From: Ophiobolus disseminans
Taxonomy: Eukaryota > Ascomycota > Dothideomycetes > Pleosporales > Phaeosphaeriaceae
Direction of reading: 5' to 3'
Length of the DNA: 64,000 bases
NCBI GenBank assembly: GCA_010093685.1
Contig: MU006218.1
Location: 903,766-967,765, forward strand
Below the pieces are notes generated by a model. That model had not been told where the DNA came from, did no database searches, and saw only the letters and a list, made by a program, of their open reading frames with translations. This document shows positions 21,176 to 31,115 of this stretch, piece by piece (the first letter of the stretch is position 1; every line of letters begins with the position of its first letter). The translations under genes and the position numbers were made by a program.

Positions 21176-21502
21176 ATGCATCCCCATCTCCACACCGAAG
21201 AAGTGCAAAAGAGTACGCTCATCCCACTTGCTACCCCAGACATACCTCGGCGCACCATGCGCACCCACCCAGCAGCCTGTTAACGTTCTCTAGACTGCGC
21301 AGACGTTGTCGCCGCACTCGATGAATGCCACGCCCGCGGCTTCCTCTGGAAAGTCACAGGCAACTGCACAGATGCAAAGTACAAAGTGAACATGTGCTTG
21401 CGCGCGCAACGCCTCGAACGAACGGCGAAGAACAGACAGGAGGCCAGGGAGAAGAGGGAAAAGATCGAGAAGGTGTGGGCGGAGATCGATGCGAATAAAT
21501 GA
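21176..21502 (+). CDS. CMC2: Cmc2-type mitochondrial cytochrome c oxidase biogenesis protein (twin CX9C)
   Basis: Two exons, 21176..21212 and 21294..21502, give 81 residues. The start MHPHLHTEEVQK and the twin CX9C pattern are characteristic: Cys-9-Cys in CADVVAALDEC, then Cys-9-Cys in CTDAKYKVNMC. A charged helix ending WAEIDANK follows. Cmc2 is imported into the intermembrane space by the Mia40 pathway, where the four cysteines form two disulfides, and it supports complex IV assembly. The first intron (about 80 nt) splits a codon so that Asn precedes the first conserved Cys. The gene is too fragmented to show as a long open frame and was found by reading the antisense of a spurious frame. 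Confidence 0.9.
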
Positions 21503-21713
21503 GAGAATAGAGCAGAACGAGGAGGATGTGTAGGACTATGGGGAAGGATGTACAAGCAATTTTGAGGCGTTTATGGCAGCATTGAGTGTACGATATGTAC
21601 AAACACATCACAGGCGCATTGGAACAGCATGGACATGGCCGGTCTGCAACATGATACACTATTACACGGCCTGACGAGCTCTTCGCCAGACCTCTAAGAC
21701 TATGGAATGATCG

Positions 21714-23060
21714 CTACTCTTCATCCGAGTCCATGCCCGAGCGACCCGCCAAAGGCGTAGTCCCAAGGCTGTCCAATCCTCGCTCCGTGATCAGTCTTCC
21801 TCCATTGCCTTCGCTGGAGGGCAAAGCAGGTAGCCCAGCTTCCGAGCGTAATTTCTCGTACTCTTCGCCAGTCTTTTGTAGCTGCTCTTGCAGGTAGTTC
21901 TTCCGCTCGTCAATCCTGACCTTGTCGTCCTTAAGCTCCTGCAGCTTCTGGAGTACCAAGTCCCTCCTCTGCCTCTTTGTTTGCATGTCGAGAGTCAGGC
22001 CTTGGAGAATGTCGTCGAGTTGCGGTAGAGGTGTGATGCGAGGCGGGGTCTTTGAGCCGTCGTTTTCGTCCTCGACCTTCTGACCGTACCGTCCTGCCCT
22101 CGCTTGTGCTGCAGCGAATGCGGCATTGCGCTCTTCGTCCGAGTCCGCCGAGCCATCGTCATCAGATGCTTCCGCGTCATTGATCAGCTCTGCCATTTCC
22201 GCTCGTCGCCTTCGCTGAGCTTCACGTTCAGATTTGCGCCCGAGTGATATCTTGCCATCCTCCACAAAGTCCTCAAAGCCCTCTGCGATGTCCTCATCCT
22301 CGTGTATCAAGCGAGTCTCCGCATATTTCTCCTTGGGTCGGAGTGAGATCTCGTTTCTCCTCTGCCGGAACTCGTCCTCGCCTTCGTCGTCTGATGCCCA
22401 CGGTCGGTCCTCTTCTTCGTCGAAAGCGTTTTCCTGCTGTGCTAAGCGCCTCCGCCTGGCCTTCTTCTCGAGGATCTCGGCTTGTGTAGGTATCGCTGAC
22501 GAGGTCTCGGCGGCCAAAGGCGCAAGTGGACCAAACTTTGAAGCAACGTCGAGGGCTTGGTTTTCTGCTTCTTCTTCGGCAGAAGGTTGCAGATCTCTCG
22601 GTGTAGTCGGGGTGGAGTTACGTAGTTCTGCGATGTAGTCCTTGCTGTACGAGGGTCGCTCCTCATCTGCAGTGCGTGCGGCTTCTGGAACTAAGGGTGA
22701 TCGTGCTCGTAGCTGCGCGCTCTTCTCTAGGGCTATGCGACTCAAGTTTGACTTCTTTGGTGTAACGACTGGCGCCGCATCACTGGATTCGTCTCCATCG
22801 TCCGCATTTTCGCCAGGACCAAATGATATCCTTAGTGAGGAACGCTTCTTCCCCTTGCCAAATGTTGGTCGCTTTACCACTACACCGTGAGTTAGCACGT
22901 AGTGCCTAGTAAGGTCAGATTCGAAGGCCAGCGGTTTGCGACGAGGTGAGTACTGACCTGCGGGCTTCTGCACTTCGTTTGGCGAGCTTTCCGCGCTCTC
23001 CTCCGAAGCGTCGTATGCGCCAACTTTGCGCGCAACACGTCCTGAACCTGAGCGCTTCAT
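21714..23060 (-). CDS. NTR2: Ntr2-like spliceosome disassembly factor
   Basis: The unspliced frame gives 448 residues. A 78-nt stretch, 22880..22957, has all marks of an intron: GTCAGT donor, GCTAACTC branch site and TAG acceptor. It is a multiple of three without a stop. Splicing gives 422 residues and creates KPAVVKRPTFGKGKKRSSL, which fits the family better. Recognisable Ntr2 elements are SYSKDYIAELRNSTPTTP, the basic/acidic middle region and a C-terminal coiled coil (about residues 350-410). In yeast, Ntr2 works with Ntr1 and the helicase Prp43 to take apart spent spliceosomes and contacts Brr2. The gene is divergent from SmG. Confidence 0.8.
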   Translation of the reverse strand: MKRSGSGRVARKVGAYDASEESAESSPNEVQKPAGQYSPRRKPLAFESDLTRHYVLTHGVVVKRPTFGKGKKRSSLRISFGPGENADDGDESSDAAPVVTPKKSNLSRIALEKSAQLRARSPLVPEAARTADEERPSYSKDYIAELRNSTPTTPRDLQPSAEEEAENQALDVASKFGPLAPLAAETSSAIPTQAEILEKKARRRRLAQQENAFDEEEDRPWASDDEGEDEFRQRRNEISLRPKEKYAETRLIHEDEDIAEGFEDFVEDGKISLGRKSEREAQRRRRAEMAELINDAEASDDDGSADSDEERNAAFAAAQARAGRYGQKVEDENDGSKTPPRITPLPQLDDILQGLTLDMQTKRQRRDLVLQKLQELKDDKVRIDERKNYLQEQLQKTGEEYEKLRSEAGLPALPSSEGNGGRLITERGLDSLGTTPLAGRSGMDSDEE

Positions 23061-23292
23061 TTTAGTTGCCGGTCGATCCCGCGATCAAGATTAGTGCTGC
23101 TGGGACGAGTGATGTGAAGGTTCAAGGCGGCACCCTCTCACATGTCCATGTTCTTGGCACGGACCACTGCCGACAAAACTATCCCGCGATCACAGCTCCA
23201 CTTCCACCACCACAACACGCGTAGATCTCAAGCTCCGAAACAGCCAGCATAACCACGACGCTGCTCCTACACGTTGGCTACCCGTCGCAATC

Positions 23293-23696
23293 ATGCCTCA
23301 AGCACAGCCGGAATTGAAGAAGGTGAGTCCACCACGCAGACCTAAGCTTCCTGTACCTAACTTGAAAAAGTACCTCGAGAAGCGCATTCTAGTACAGCTC
23401 AATGGCAGCCGCAAAGTCATGGGCATTTTGAGAGGATATGATGTATGCATCTTTCACCTTCTCTGCTAGCATGCACTAACAACGTGATAGGTCTACCTAA
23501 ACATTGTTCTAGACGATGCGCTGGAAGAGAAGGCTGGCGGCGAGAAGGTGCGGATAGGCATGGTCGTTATCCGAGGCAACGCAGTCGTGATGCTCGAAGT
23601 GCGTAACCTACGAACCTCCGACATGTAGACAAAACGCTAACTATACAACAGGCGCTTGACCGCATCAACCAAGACGTACCCAAGATCGGACGGTAA
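23293..23696 (+). CDS. SMX2: Small nuclear ribonucleoprotein SmG
   Basis: Four exons, 23293..23322, 23371..23442, 23491..23598 and 23652..23696, give 84 residues. The protein has the Sm1 motif (YLEKRILVQLNGSRKVMGIL and RGYD) and the Sm2 motif (IGMVVIRGNAVVMLE). SmG is one of seven Sm proteins forming the ring around the U-rich site of spliceosomal snRNAs. All introns lie between codons (phase 0) and are about 48-53 nt long. The gene lies 232 bases from the divergent start of NTR2, another spliceosome gene. Confidence 0.95.
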
Positions 23697-24460
23697 AGAT
23701 GACACTTGGCACCCTCTCTACGACAGAATCGCAAAAGTCGAATAGGAGCTGGGGAAGTGAAGCAAGCAAAGGAATACGGCGTTTGGGCGCTACACTTTTG
23801 TGGGTATGGCTCTCCTACGCGCGGCCACTACAAATGTTGAATGCCGGCAAGTGATCTCGCAGCAACATCTCAGTTGACAAATTTGCATCATAGGTTGACA
23901 TACCCACCATGATACCATTTGAAGCGGTCACTTTGGGGCGACTAACGTCGTCAAGGCAAGAGCTTAGATGCTCAGGGTCGCAGTTAGCAAAAGTTATTCG
24001 AATAGCACAACTACGAGAGCCTAAAATACTGTATCTCAACAGGTCTTTCATCATTCTGCTTCACGTCAGTCCCTCGAGCGAATCGGCACAATATCCGCTC
24101 TCCATAAGGGCCCTCACCTGAACTAGTATCTTGAGCGGTCGCTGTTATTTTTAATCGACATGAAATTCTCTGAGCGGAAATAGATTGGGTTGGCTTCCAC
24201 ACCTATCAGCTCAACTTCTGTCCTATGCCATAGATTCTTTATGTCGACTTGAACAAATTCCAAAGCGGGGCGTCCACATCAAGGACGATCAGTATTACTC
24301 CCGTTCAGTAGCGCTGACCTTAGAAGTTACAGCCTAATCAAAGGTTTAAAGTTTCTCACAATGTCTCGGTGCAGCATACAATAGCCCGGCGTCAAACACC
24401 ATGAAAACGATGCTTTAAACTATTTGCAACGCAACGTAATTTTCTCATATATGTTATATC
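23697..24460. other. Convergent intergenic region, A+T rich
   Basis: About 760 bases between the 3' ends of SmG and the APH-type gene. No gene, RNA or repeat was recognised. Confidence 0.45.
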
Positions 24461-25726
24461 TCACAACTTCGCCTTCTCCGTATGCCCCTTCTTATACTCA
24501 ACCACCAAATCCCACGCAATCTCCGCATACGGCTTCATCATCTGCCCATACGTCTTCGCCTGCTCACTACTCGCCTGCCTCATCGCATACCGCGCCGCAA
24601 TACCCTGCATGATAATCGCGCTCCGGTACGTGCTAAACGCATCGCCCCACGTAAAGTCCGGTCGAGGGTCCCAGCCCGCGACTTCGGAGTACCACTGCAC
24701 GAGCTGATCGCGGGTAGGCAGACCTGGTGTAGCGCCGGGTTGGAAGCCCGTGTGTGCGCGGCCGATGGACTGGGCTTTTGTAGACGAGGCGGTCAGGTAG
24801 GGTGCGAGCAGGTTGTTGATATCTGAGAGGGGGTGGCCGATTGTGGACATTTCCCAGTCCAGGATGCCGATGACTCGAGGCTCGGTTTTGTGGAAGACTA
24901 CGTTGTCAATTTTGTAGTCGCCGTGGACAAAGGTGGCGCGATCTTTTGGTTGGGTGGACTCGTCGCTGAAGAAGGCGACCATGTCGTCTTGATGCGGGAT
25001 CTTGCCGACTGGTTCGCCGGTCTCTTTGTCTTTGGCAGAGGCTTGCGATTGCGAGATTGTGTTGAAGGTTGCGATTTGGCGGTTGTAGAAGCCCGAGGGC
25101 TTGCCGTAGGAGGAAAGACCGACTGAGGAGGGTGTTACGCGGTGGAATTTCGCGAGTGTGGTGATGGCGGAGTGCCACCTGGGCTATATATCAATTCTGC
25201 ACGAGAGAATGGGTGGATGGGGCTAGAATACATTTTTGTTCGCTCTTCTGGAGTCACATCGGGGATCGCTGGGTCCTCGAAGATGCGGCCGTCGAGAAAC
25301 TCCATGACATAGAAGTCAGTACCAATGACCTTCTCATCTTGACATAGACAGAAGGCTTTGGGAACTGGGACATCGGTGTTTTCCAAGGCGTGTATGACTC
25401 GGTATTCGCGATCGACTTTGTGTGCAGTCTGTGACGAAGTTAGGGTTGCGCTGTATTCTTGGGCCGACTGGATGTGTACCTTGGAAAGTAGCTGGCCTGG
25501 CGGCTTCTTCCTCATCACATACTTTTTTCCATTTTTGTCCGTCAGTTGGTATGTTGGATTAGACTGTCCGTAGCCAAACTGCCATGCCATTAGCAACCGT
25601 GGGCCAAACTTGCGCCAGTTGCCGTACCTGCTTCACATCGAGAGGGACTTGAATTTCAGGAACATTTGCGGAAATGTAGCGCTCCAGTGAAGCCACATCA
25701 ATCGGTTGTCTCACTTGTCCAGCCAT
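24461..25726 (-). CDS. Aminoglycoside-phosphotransferase-like (ACAD10/11 kinase-domain type) protein 1
   Basis: Four exons, 25628..25726, 25480..25578, 25232..25428 and 24461..25178, give 370 residues. The fold is the APH/choline-kinase type. It has a glycine-rich N-lobe (FGYGQSNPTYQL), the KK pair in MRKKPPGQLL, the catalytic loop HGDYKIDN and the metal-binding DWE in LDWEMSTIGHP. This set matches the kinase-like domain found at the N-terminus of animal ACAD10/11 and as stand-alone proteins in fungi, where it may phosphorylate small hydroxylated acids. The substrate here is unknown. The second intron (25429..25479, 51 nt) is stop-free and in frame. Splicing it out is preferred because it joins LLSK to TAHKVDREY, as in the paralogue at 46964. 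Confidence 0.88.
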
Positions 25727-26257
25727 ACTTGAGATTGTCTGGCGTTACGCATGGTGCGAACATGGAGAATGATGTAGCTCTGGTGGATGAGCATTTGCGG
25801 AGATGCCGAGGCTATCCATCGGTGACACCTGGAGATCGTCGGGCCGGACCACGGACATGCTTGTGGTAAACGTTCGTTGCGCGAGGCTAGGCAACCACTA
25901 CCATGACTGTTCGGAGGCAGCGATACCAATTATTCTCATGCGGCTCTGTATGTCTACTGGCTATGGACCATTCACAAAATTCCATGACCCACTGTAATAA
26001 ACGTTTTCACCTACGGTATCCCCTAATCCCTCGCGATTTCAACCATGGAGCTCTCTTATCGATAGCGCATGCTTGGCACGCTAATGCAGAAGCGCTGAGC
26101 TCGCTGCTGGATATGTGACATTCATTGTCTCGTAACTTCATTCTTCCTACACACTCAGCTCATACGTCGAGATACACGCACACACCGCAAATAACGCCCA
26201 AACACCCGTAAATCACACCCCACCACTCGCTCAACAACACATACAACACGTCGCGCT
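25727..26257. promoter_or_regulatory. Divergent promoter region APH-type gene/TFIIF-beta
   Basis: 531 bases between two divergent starts. The 100 bases before the TFIIF-beta ATG are C/A-rich, an ordinary fungal leader. No site is claimed. Confidence 0.45.
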
Positions 26258-27256
26258 ATGTCTATCATCAAACCGGACCCCGAGGCCAACGGCATGTACA
26301 TGGATGACGAGTTCTACGAGGACACGGGCGAGCTGTCCATGCCGCCACAAAACAGCGACGTCTGGCTCACGCGCATTCCCGACTGGCTCTATGCCGCAGT
26401 GTCGCAGTGGGACAACCTAGCAGAGGGCAACGATAATGACCAGATTCAGCTGGGAGAGGTGGTTGCCTTCGCAACTACCAGCGGCATCGACAAGTCTAAA
26501 CCCATGCGCCTCTTCCTCAACGACAGCTGGCGAGCAAAAGCGAAGCTGCCTACCGCCTTCCAACTCGACCCTACACAGACCTCTGACGAAGTCCTGCGCA
26601 GCACTTATGTCTTCACGGAAAAGGACCTTCCAGGCTACAGGCCTACCGCATATGGCAACAGAGGCGGCGCGGTCCAGGACCCGAAAGCGCGAGTGCAGAA
26701 GCGCGGCAGATGGAAGAAGGCGATTCCAAAGCAGACCGCACTTATCGGTCACGCAACGCGCCACTACACTGCGAACCCGCTCGAAACCAAAGAATACAAG
26801 GATTTCAGCACCGCCCGCATAAAGCTAGCCATCCAAGGCAACAACACCAAGACGATCATCACCAAAGAGACCGACTTCACAAATCTCAACCACCTACAAA
26901 AGCGCTTCGAGTCCTTCATCAAGCCCACCCAGAAAGCCCGAGCGCAACAGAACAAAGCCGCGCGTGTTGCAAGGGAGGACCTGGTGGATATGCTGCATTC
27001 TGCCTTCGACGAGTACCAGTACTGGCCTATGAAGGCGCTCAAGGCGAGGACAAAGCAACCCGAGACGTATCTCAAAGAAGTCCTGTCTGAGATTGCGCAG
27101 CTTGTCCGGTCTGGTTCATTTGCAAGCACATGGCAGCGTTTACCCTTCTTCAACAACGTGCGCAACCTCAGCAAGCAACAACAAGGTGCAGCGATAGCGC
27201 CAGAGGGTGATGTAGACGATTCAGAAGGCGAGGACGAGATGGAAGACGTCGTCTAG
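26258..27256 (+). CDS. TFG2: Transcription initiation factor IIF, beta subunit (Tfg2/RAP30)
   Basis: An intronless frame of 332 residues. The N-terminal half holds the TFIIF-beta dimerisation barrel, preceded by the family start (NSDVWLTRIPDWLYAAVSQW). A basic linker follows. The C-terminal winged helix is clear: EDLVDMLHSAFDEYQYWPMK, then LKARTKQPETYLKEVLSEIA, then a tryptophan before the tail. The end is acidic (about 20 residues). TFIIF accompanies RNA polymerase II into the preinitiation complex, and the winged helix contacts promoter DNA near TFIIB. Length and domain order are normal. Confidence 0.95.
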   Translation: MSIIKPDPEANGMYMDDEFYEDTGELSMPPQNSDVWLTRIPDWLYAAVSQWDNLAEGNDNDQIQLGEVVAFATTSGIDKSKPMRLFLNDSWRAKAKLPTAFQLDPTQTSDEVLRSTYVFTEKDLPGYRPTAYGNRGGAVQDPKARVQKRGRWKKAIPKQTALIGHATRHYTANPLETKEYKDFSTARIKLAIQGNNTKTIITKETDFTNLNHLQKRFESFIKPTQKARAQQNKAARVAREDLVDMLHSAFDEYQYWPMKALKARTKQPETYLKEVLSEIAQLVRSGSFASTWQRLPFFNNVRNLSKQQQGAAIAPEGDVDDSEGEDEMEDVV

Positions 27257-28127
27257 GCGGCAGGTGTTACATCGTCTAAGCGGGCTTGTGTGCAGCAAAA
27301 GAGGCATTCGTATCGTCAGTGGTGCCACCCGCGTACAATCGCATGGGTCAAGCGGCATGAAGATTTCCGGTACATTGATGGCCTTTATGGGATCGTTTTT
27401 CCTGACTTCTGCTGATGAATGGTTTGGCGTTTGAGTACTTGCATTAATAGTAGTACAAGATATACCAGAGGCTGTCTAGACACAGCTAGCGTTTGAATTT
27501 AAATATGAAAGTTCGAAATGGGCTGAACTTATACACTCTATCGTGACGTTGCTTCTTCTTGTGAGGGCGAAGACGGGTGGTTACTGTACTTCACTCCACG
27601 CGCTTTTGTAAGGGCATATGAGGTCACACCACGACACTGCTGTTCGTTGAAATGGTCGGAAACCAATGCACGACATGCTTACAGCGGTGTACCGTAGAAA
27701 TCCTGAACAGCCTCATAGAACAGTTTGGTTATTTAGAGCTGTTACATGGCCGTGAGTACCTACCGGGCGGCTTTCCGCCTTGGGTTTTGACAGCAGTGGC
27801 GACATGACTCGAGAATCACCTTGTGGGATTCACGTGTGAAATTACGCAACGTATTTAGCGAATCGCAAGATGAGTCTTAGGTGGCTCGTATGTAGCTTAC
27901 TGTGGATGGATTTAAGTGCGCCCTTTCAGTTGACAGCTTACGCTTTTAGACATAGCTCCTATTCCCGCAGCTAATAGTACAACACGCCTTGCTCTTTTCC
28001 TTCACAATACGTTCTGAGAATCGGCACCTCGATACACGATGGACTTCTAGCAGCATTTACTAGAATTTATTGGAATTAGTAGAAAGAGCAAGGAGAAAAT
28101 CTGTGCAGAAACATTGACGTCAACACC
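27257..28127. other. Intergenic region with promoter of the CAT-like acyltransferase
   Basis: About 870 bases. No gene was recognised. An imperfect inverted repeat (28058..28082) with a reverse CCAAT box at its centre lies about 50 bases before the downstream ATG. Confidence 0.4.
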
Positions 28128-29840
28128 ATGGCATCTCCTCAGGACGGCCACTGGCTCGACAATTACTCCAACAACAAACACCCATGGCAACAATCAACTT
28201 CTCACAATGGCCACCAAGCTTTCAAAAGACCCCTCGGCCTCGTGGAAACCTCCTTCGACACCGACGGCACATACTTCGGCGGCAGAGCAGACATGACCGC
28301 CACTCTCAAACTCTGCACCAAATACACCCTCTCCAAACCAGCACTCAAGAGAAAAGTCGCTTTGTCATGGACGCTTTTACGTCTGTACCACTCTCTGCTA
28401 AGCGCCCGCGTCGAAGTTGATCAAAGCAACGCGAAACGCAGCTTCGCTATCGACATCCCGCACTCCCCAGCCGCAGCACTACAAGAAGTGGAAAAAAGCA
28501 TCACATGGCTCGAAGACCACGACTTGGACACTTCGATAGATGATATCGATCTGCACCACCACGCGCTAAACGTATCACGCATCATCCGCCCGGAGGAGTG
28601 TTTATCAAAACTCCACGTCCTACCACTAAAGCCGCTCGCAGACGGGACATGCGAGCTCACTTTCCTGATTGTAATCGCGCACCAAATCTCCGACGGCTTG
28701 AGCGCGTATAATTGGTTTAGCGAGTTCATCCGCATTTTAAACACTCGCGAATCTGGCATCGATGAGCAAATCAAAACAGCACTCAGTCCAGCGTACATCA
28801 AGAAGAGATTACCACCCGCACAAGAAGACCTGTACCCAAAAGTCCCGGGTAGCATAGCAAGACAGCGCTGGTTCTGGGCCATCACGCGCGTGCTCCGACA
28901 TGTGCAGGTCCCGATGCGCCCGACGTTTACGAATCCGCTGTTCAGGGATAAGAGGTTGGGAAAAGCGATTCCATTGCCGCAGACATATGCTGGCGTGTTT
29001 GATTACAGCGAAGAGACGCGGCCGCCCATGTCGTCTGGCCACGTGACGGCCACACTGTCGGCAGCGGCCTCGGCGCGCTTGGTTGCGTTGTGTCGCGGGG
29101 CGAAGATATCCATCGGCGCTGGGTGTTTCGCATTGGCTGGATTGGCTATGATGCGTATTCACGAACAGCGGAATCCAGGGTCGACAGAGCATGCATTCGG
29201 TGCGTCCTTCCCGCTTAATCCGCGGGCGTTTTTCAGTCCGATGCCCGAGGCGGATAGCTGTATGTTAGCGTTCAGCGAGGGGATTCTTATGCCGTTCCTA
29301 CCATCTAGTCTGCCGGTGGACAAGAGGTTTCTGCTGGTGGCGAAGCATGCGAATCGCGAGTTGAGGGTGTATCAGAAACGGCTGAAAGATGGTGGTCAAG
29401 GGATTGGAAGTTTCGATAAGCATTCTCCAGCAAGATTATTAGCGACCGGGTATCTGGCGCAAATAGAGCGCGTGGATGCAAAGTTGCCCGAGGAGAGAAG
29501 GACGGGATATACTCCGCAGGGTCAGTTGAAGCCAAGAGTCGGAATGTATGGTGCGACGTGTGGTGTGAGCTCTGTGGGGTCGTTGGCGGCGTATTTCAAG
29601 TCTGGGGCAAATGATTTGGAGAATGTAGAACAGAAGGACTTCGTGGCGGATTATCGAAGTTTGAAGATGGGCGTAAGGGCTCGAGAGAATGAGTTCCTGA
29701 TTGGCAGCTCGTCGGATGCGGATGGGATTATAGCGTTCGGAGTGAGTTACGATGAGAACGCAATTAGTCAAGAGGCGGCAGAGAATTGGGCAAAGGCGAT
29801 TAGCGGGTTGTTGGAGGAGGAAAGTCTGTCGAAACTGTAG
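28128..29840 (+). CDS. CAT-superfamily acyltransferase (alcohol acetyltransferase/Tri3-like)
   Basis: An intronless frame of 570 residues. The catalytic signature of the chloramphenicol-acetyltransferase/BAHD/condensation superfamily is present as HQISDG (His about residue 185, Asp 189), inside a hydrophobic strand context (LIVIAHQISDGLSAYNW). The N-terminal half resembles fungal acetyltransferases that modify alcohols or trichothecene-type alcohols (LGLVETSFDTDGTYFGGRAD). Such enzymes transfer an acyl group from acyl-CoA to a hydroxyl. No polyketide synthase, terpene synthase or other biosynthetic gene lies nearby, so a metabolite cluster is not supported and the substrate is unknown. The ATG has a good context and follows an A-rich leader. 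Confidence 0.7.
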   Translation: MASPQDGHWLDNYSNNKHPWQQSTSHNGHQAFKRPLGLVETSFDTDGTYFGGRADMTATLKLCTKYTLSKPALKRKVALSWTLLRLYHSLLSARVEVDQSNAKRSFAIDIPHSPAAALQEVEKSITWLEDHDLDTSIDDIDLHHHALNVSRIIRPEECLSKLHVLPLKPLADGTCELTFLIVIAHQISDGLSAYNWFSEFIRILNTRESGIDEQIKTALSPAYIKKRLPPAQEDLYPKVPGSIARQRWFWAITRVLRHVQVPMRPTFTNPLFRDKRLGKAIPLPQTYAGVFDYSEETRPPMSSGHVTATLSAAASARLVALCRGAKISIGAGCFALAGLAMMRIHEQRNPGSTEHAFGASFPLNPRAFFSPMPEADSCMLAFSEGILMPFLPSSLPVDKRFLLVAKHANRELRVYQKRLKDGGQGIGSFDKHSPARLLATGYLAQIERVDAKLPEERRTGYTPQGQLKPRVGMYGATCGVSSVGSLAAYFKSGANDLENVEQKDFVADYRSLKMGVRARENEFLIGSSSDADGIIAFGVSYDENAISQEAAENWAKAISGLLEEESLSKL

Positions 29841-30004
29841 ATATGGATGGCACTGTGGAGGATCTGTAGATATGAGAACATGGATGAAACAAGACGAAAT
29901 TGATTGGCTTCCTAAGCCTCGGGTACTCTCTATTGAATGAGCTTGACTATTGCACAGGTTTATGTAACATTGGACGAACTTGACCAGTAGATATTGCCGA
30001 ACGC

Positions 30005-30916
30005 TTATGCTGCCTTCTGAGACACAATCCCTAAATGTTGTTAGCATAAGTCATCGGCGTTTGTGCTTCGCGGAGACGTACTCTCAACGTCAGTGACGCT
30101 CTGGTCGAGAATTTGCTTGAGGGTCTTGGGGTTCTCTAGCTCCTTCTCGATCTTGGCGATGATGGACTCGGCAAGCTCGCGCTGCTGCCTCTGCTTGACC
30201 TGGCCCTCGTAACGGACCCACGAGTCAAGGACGACCTTCGCCTCGTGAGCGATGGCGGTCTTCTGCTCGAGCTCGAAAGCCTGAGCCTCAAGCTTGGCAG
30301 TCTCCTACACGGTTGTCAGCCACTGTCCGGCCCAAGGGATCAAATCCATCCCCATTCATCGTCATGGCGCACCTTGGAGACCTCGAAAAGGGTCTTGGTG
30401 ATGTCAATGACACCGCCGAGGTCCTGGACGCTCTGGATGCGCGACTTGACGGCCGAGGTGTGGTCGGCACGGGCAGCGTTCAAGATGCCCGAGATCTTGT
30501 CCGCCTGCTGCTTGGCGTAGTCTGACCAGGCGGGACCAGCGTACTTTGCGACAGCCCAGAAGATGGTCAACAGCGACAGGGCGACGATGGACTCCTCATT
30601 GACGACGTAGAGCTCGTTGCTGATGGCCGCGACACTGAGACCGGCGCCGGCGGAAAGGATGGCGGCCTTTGTGAGGGGGCTGTTTCCGGGGACGGGTATC
30701 GCCTCAAGGAGGGTCTGGGCCTTCTTCTTGGGGTCCTCCTGGGGCAGGTTGGAGTTGTAGCGGGCCTGCGCGGCGAGCGATGGGAGGGTGCGGAGAGGGA
30801 GCGATGGGCGGAGACGGGCGGCGCCTGTTGCGGGTGAGCATGCGGTCCAATGGCATCACAGAGGGATCCGGGGGGTTGTACTGACCGACCGCGCTTCTTG
30901 CCAGACGAGAAGCCAT
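30005..30916 (-). CDS. ATP4: Mitochondrial ATP synthase subunit 4 (b subunit)
   Basis: Four exons, 30886..30916, 30373..30824, 30082..30304 and 30005..30030, give 243 residues. The protein starts with a basic mitochondrial presequence (MASRLARSAVG and an Arg-rich continuation to RYNSN). Two membrane segments follow (AILSAGAGLSVAAISNELYV and SIVALSLLTIFWAVAKYAG), then the long polar helix that forms the peripheral stalk. The final exon encodes only RIVSQKAA. The b subunit joins the membrane part of the F1Fo synthase to the F1 head. The gene is divergent from NOC4 with about 200 bases between ATGs. Intron phases agree throughout. Confidence 0.95.
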
Positions 30917-31115
30917 TGCAGGAGATGGGGGGGTCGAGTTTGCGGTGCTTGACGTTGTCGCGGAGCTCTCACGAAAAGCAGTTGCAGCGCTTGGCGAGGC
31001 AGCCCGGCCCACGCTAACCGAACTTCGGCCGGCCGATCATCAACTTTTTTGACTGCGGCACTTGACTGCAATTACGACTGCCAAAACAGCACCAAGATAC
31101 AGACCCGCCAAAATC

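Noticed and set aside
28128..29840. Secondary-metabolite gene cluster around the CAT-like acyltransferase
   Set aside because: Neighbours are housekeeping genes (TFIIF-beta, ATP4, NOC4). No synthase, P450 or pathway regulator is nearby.
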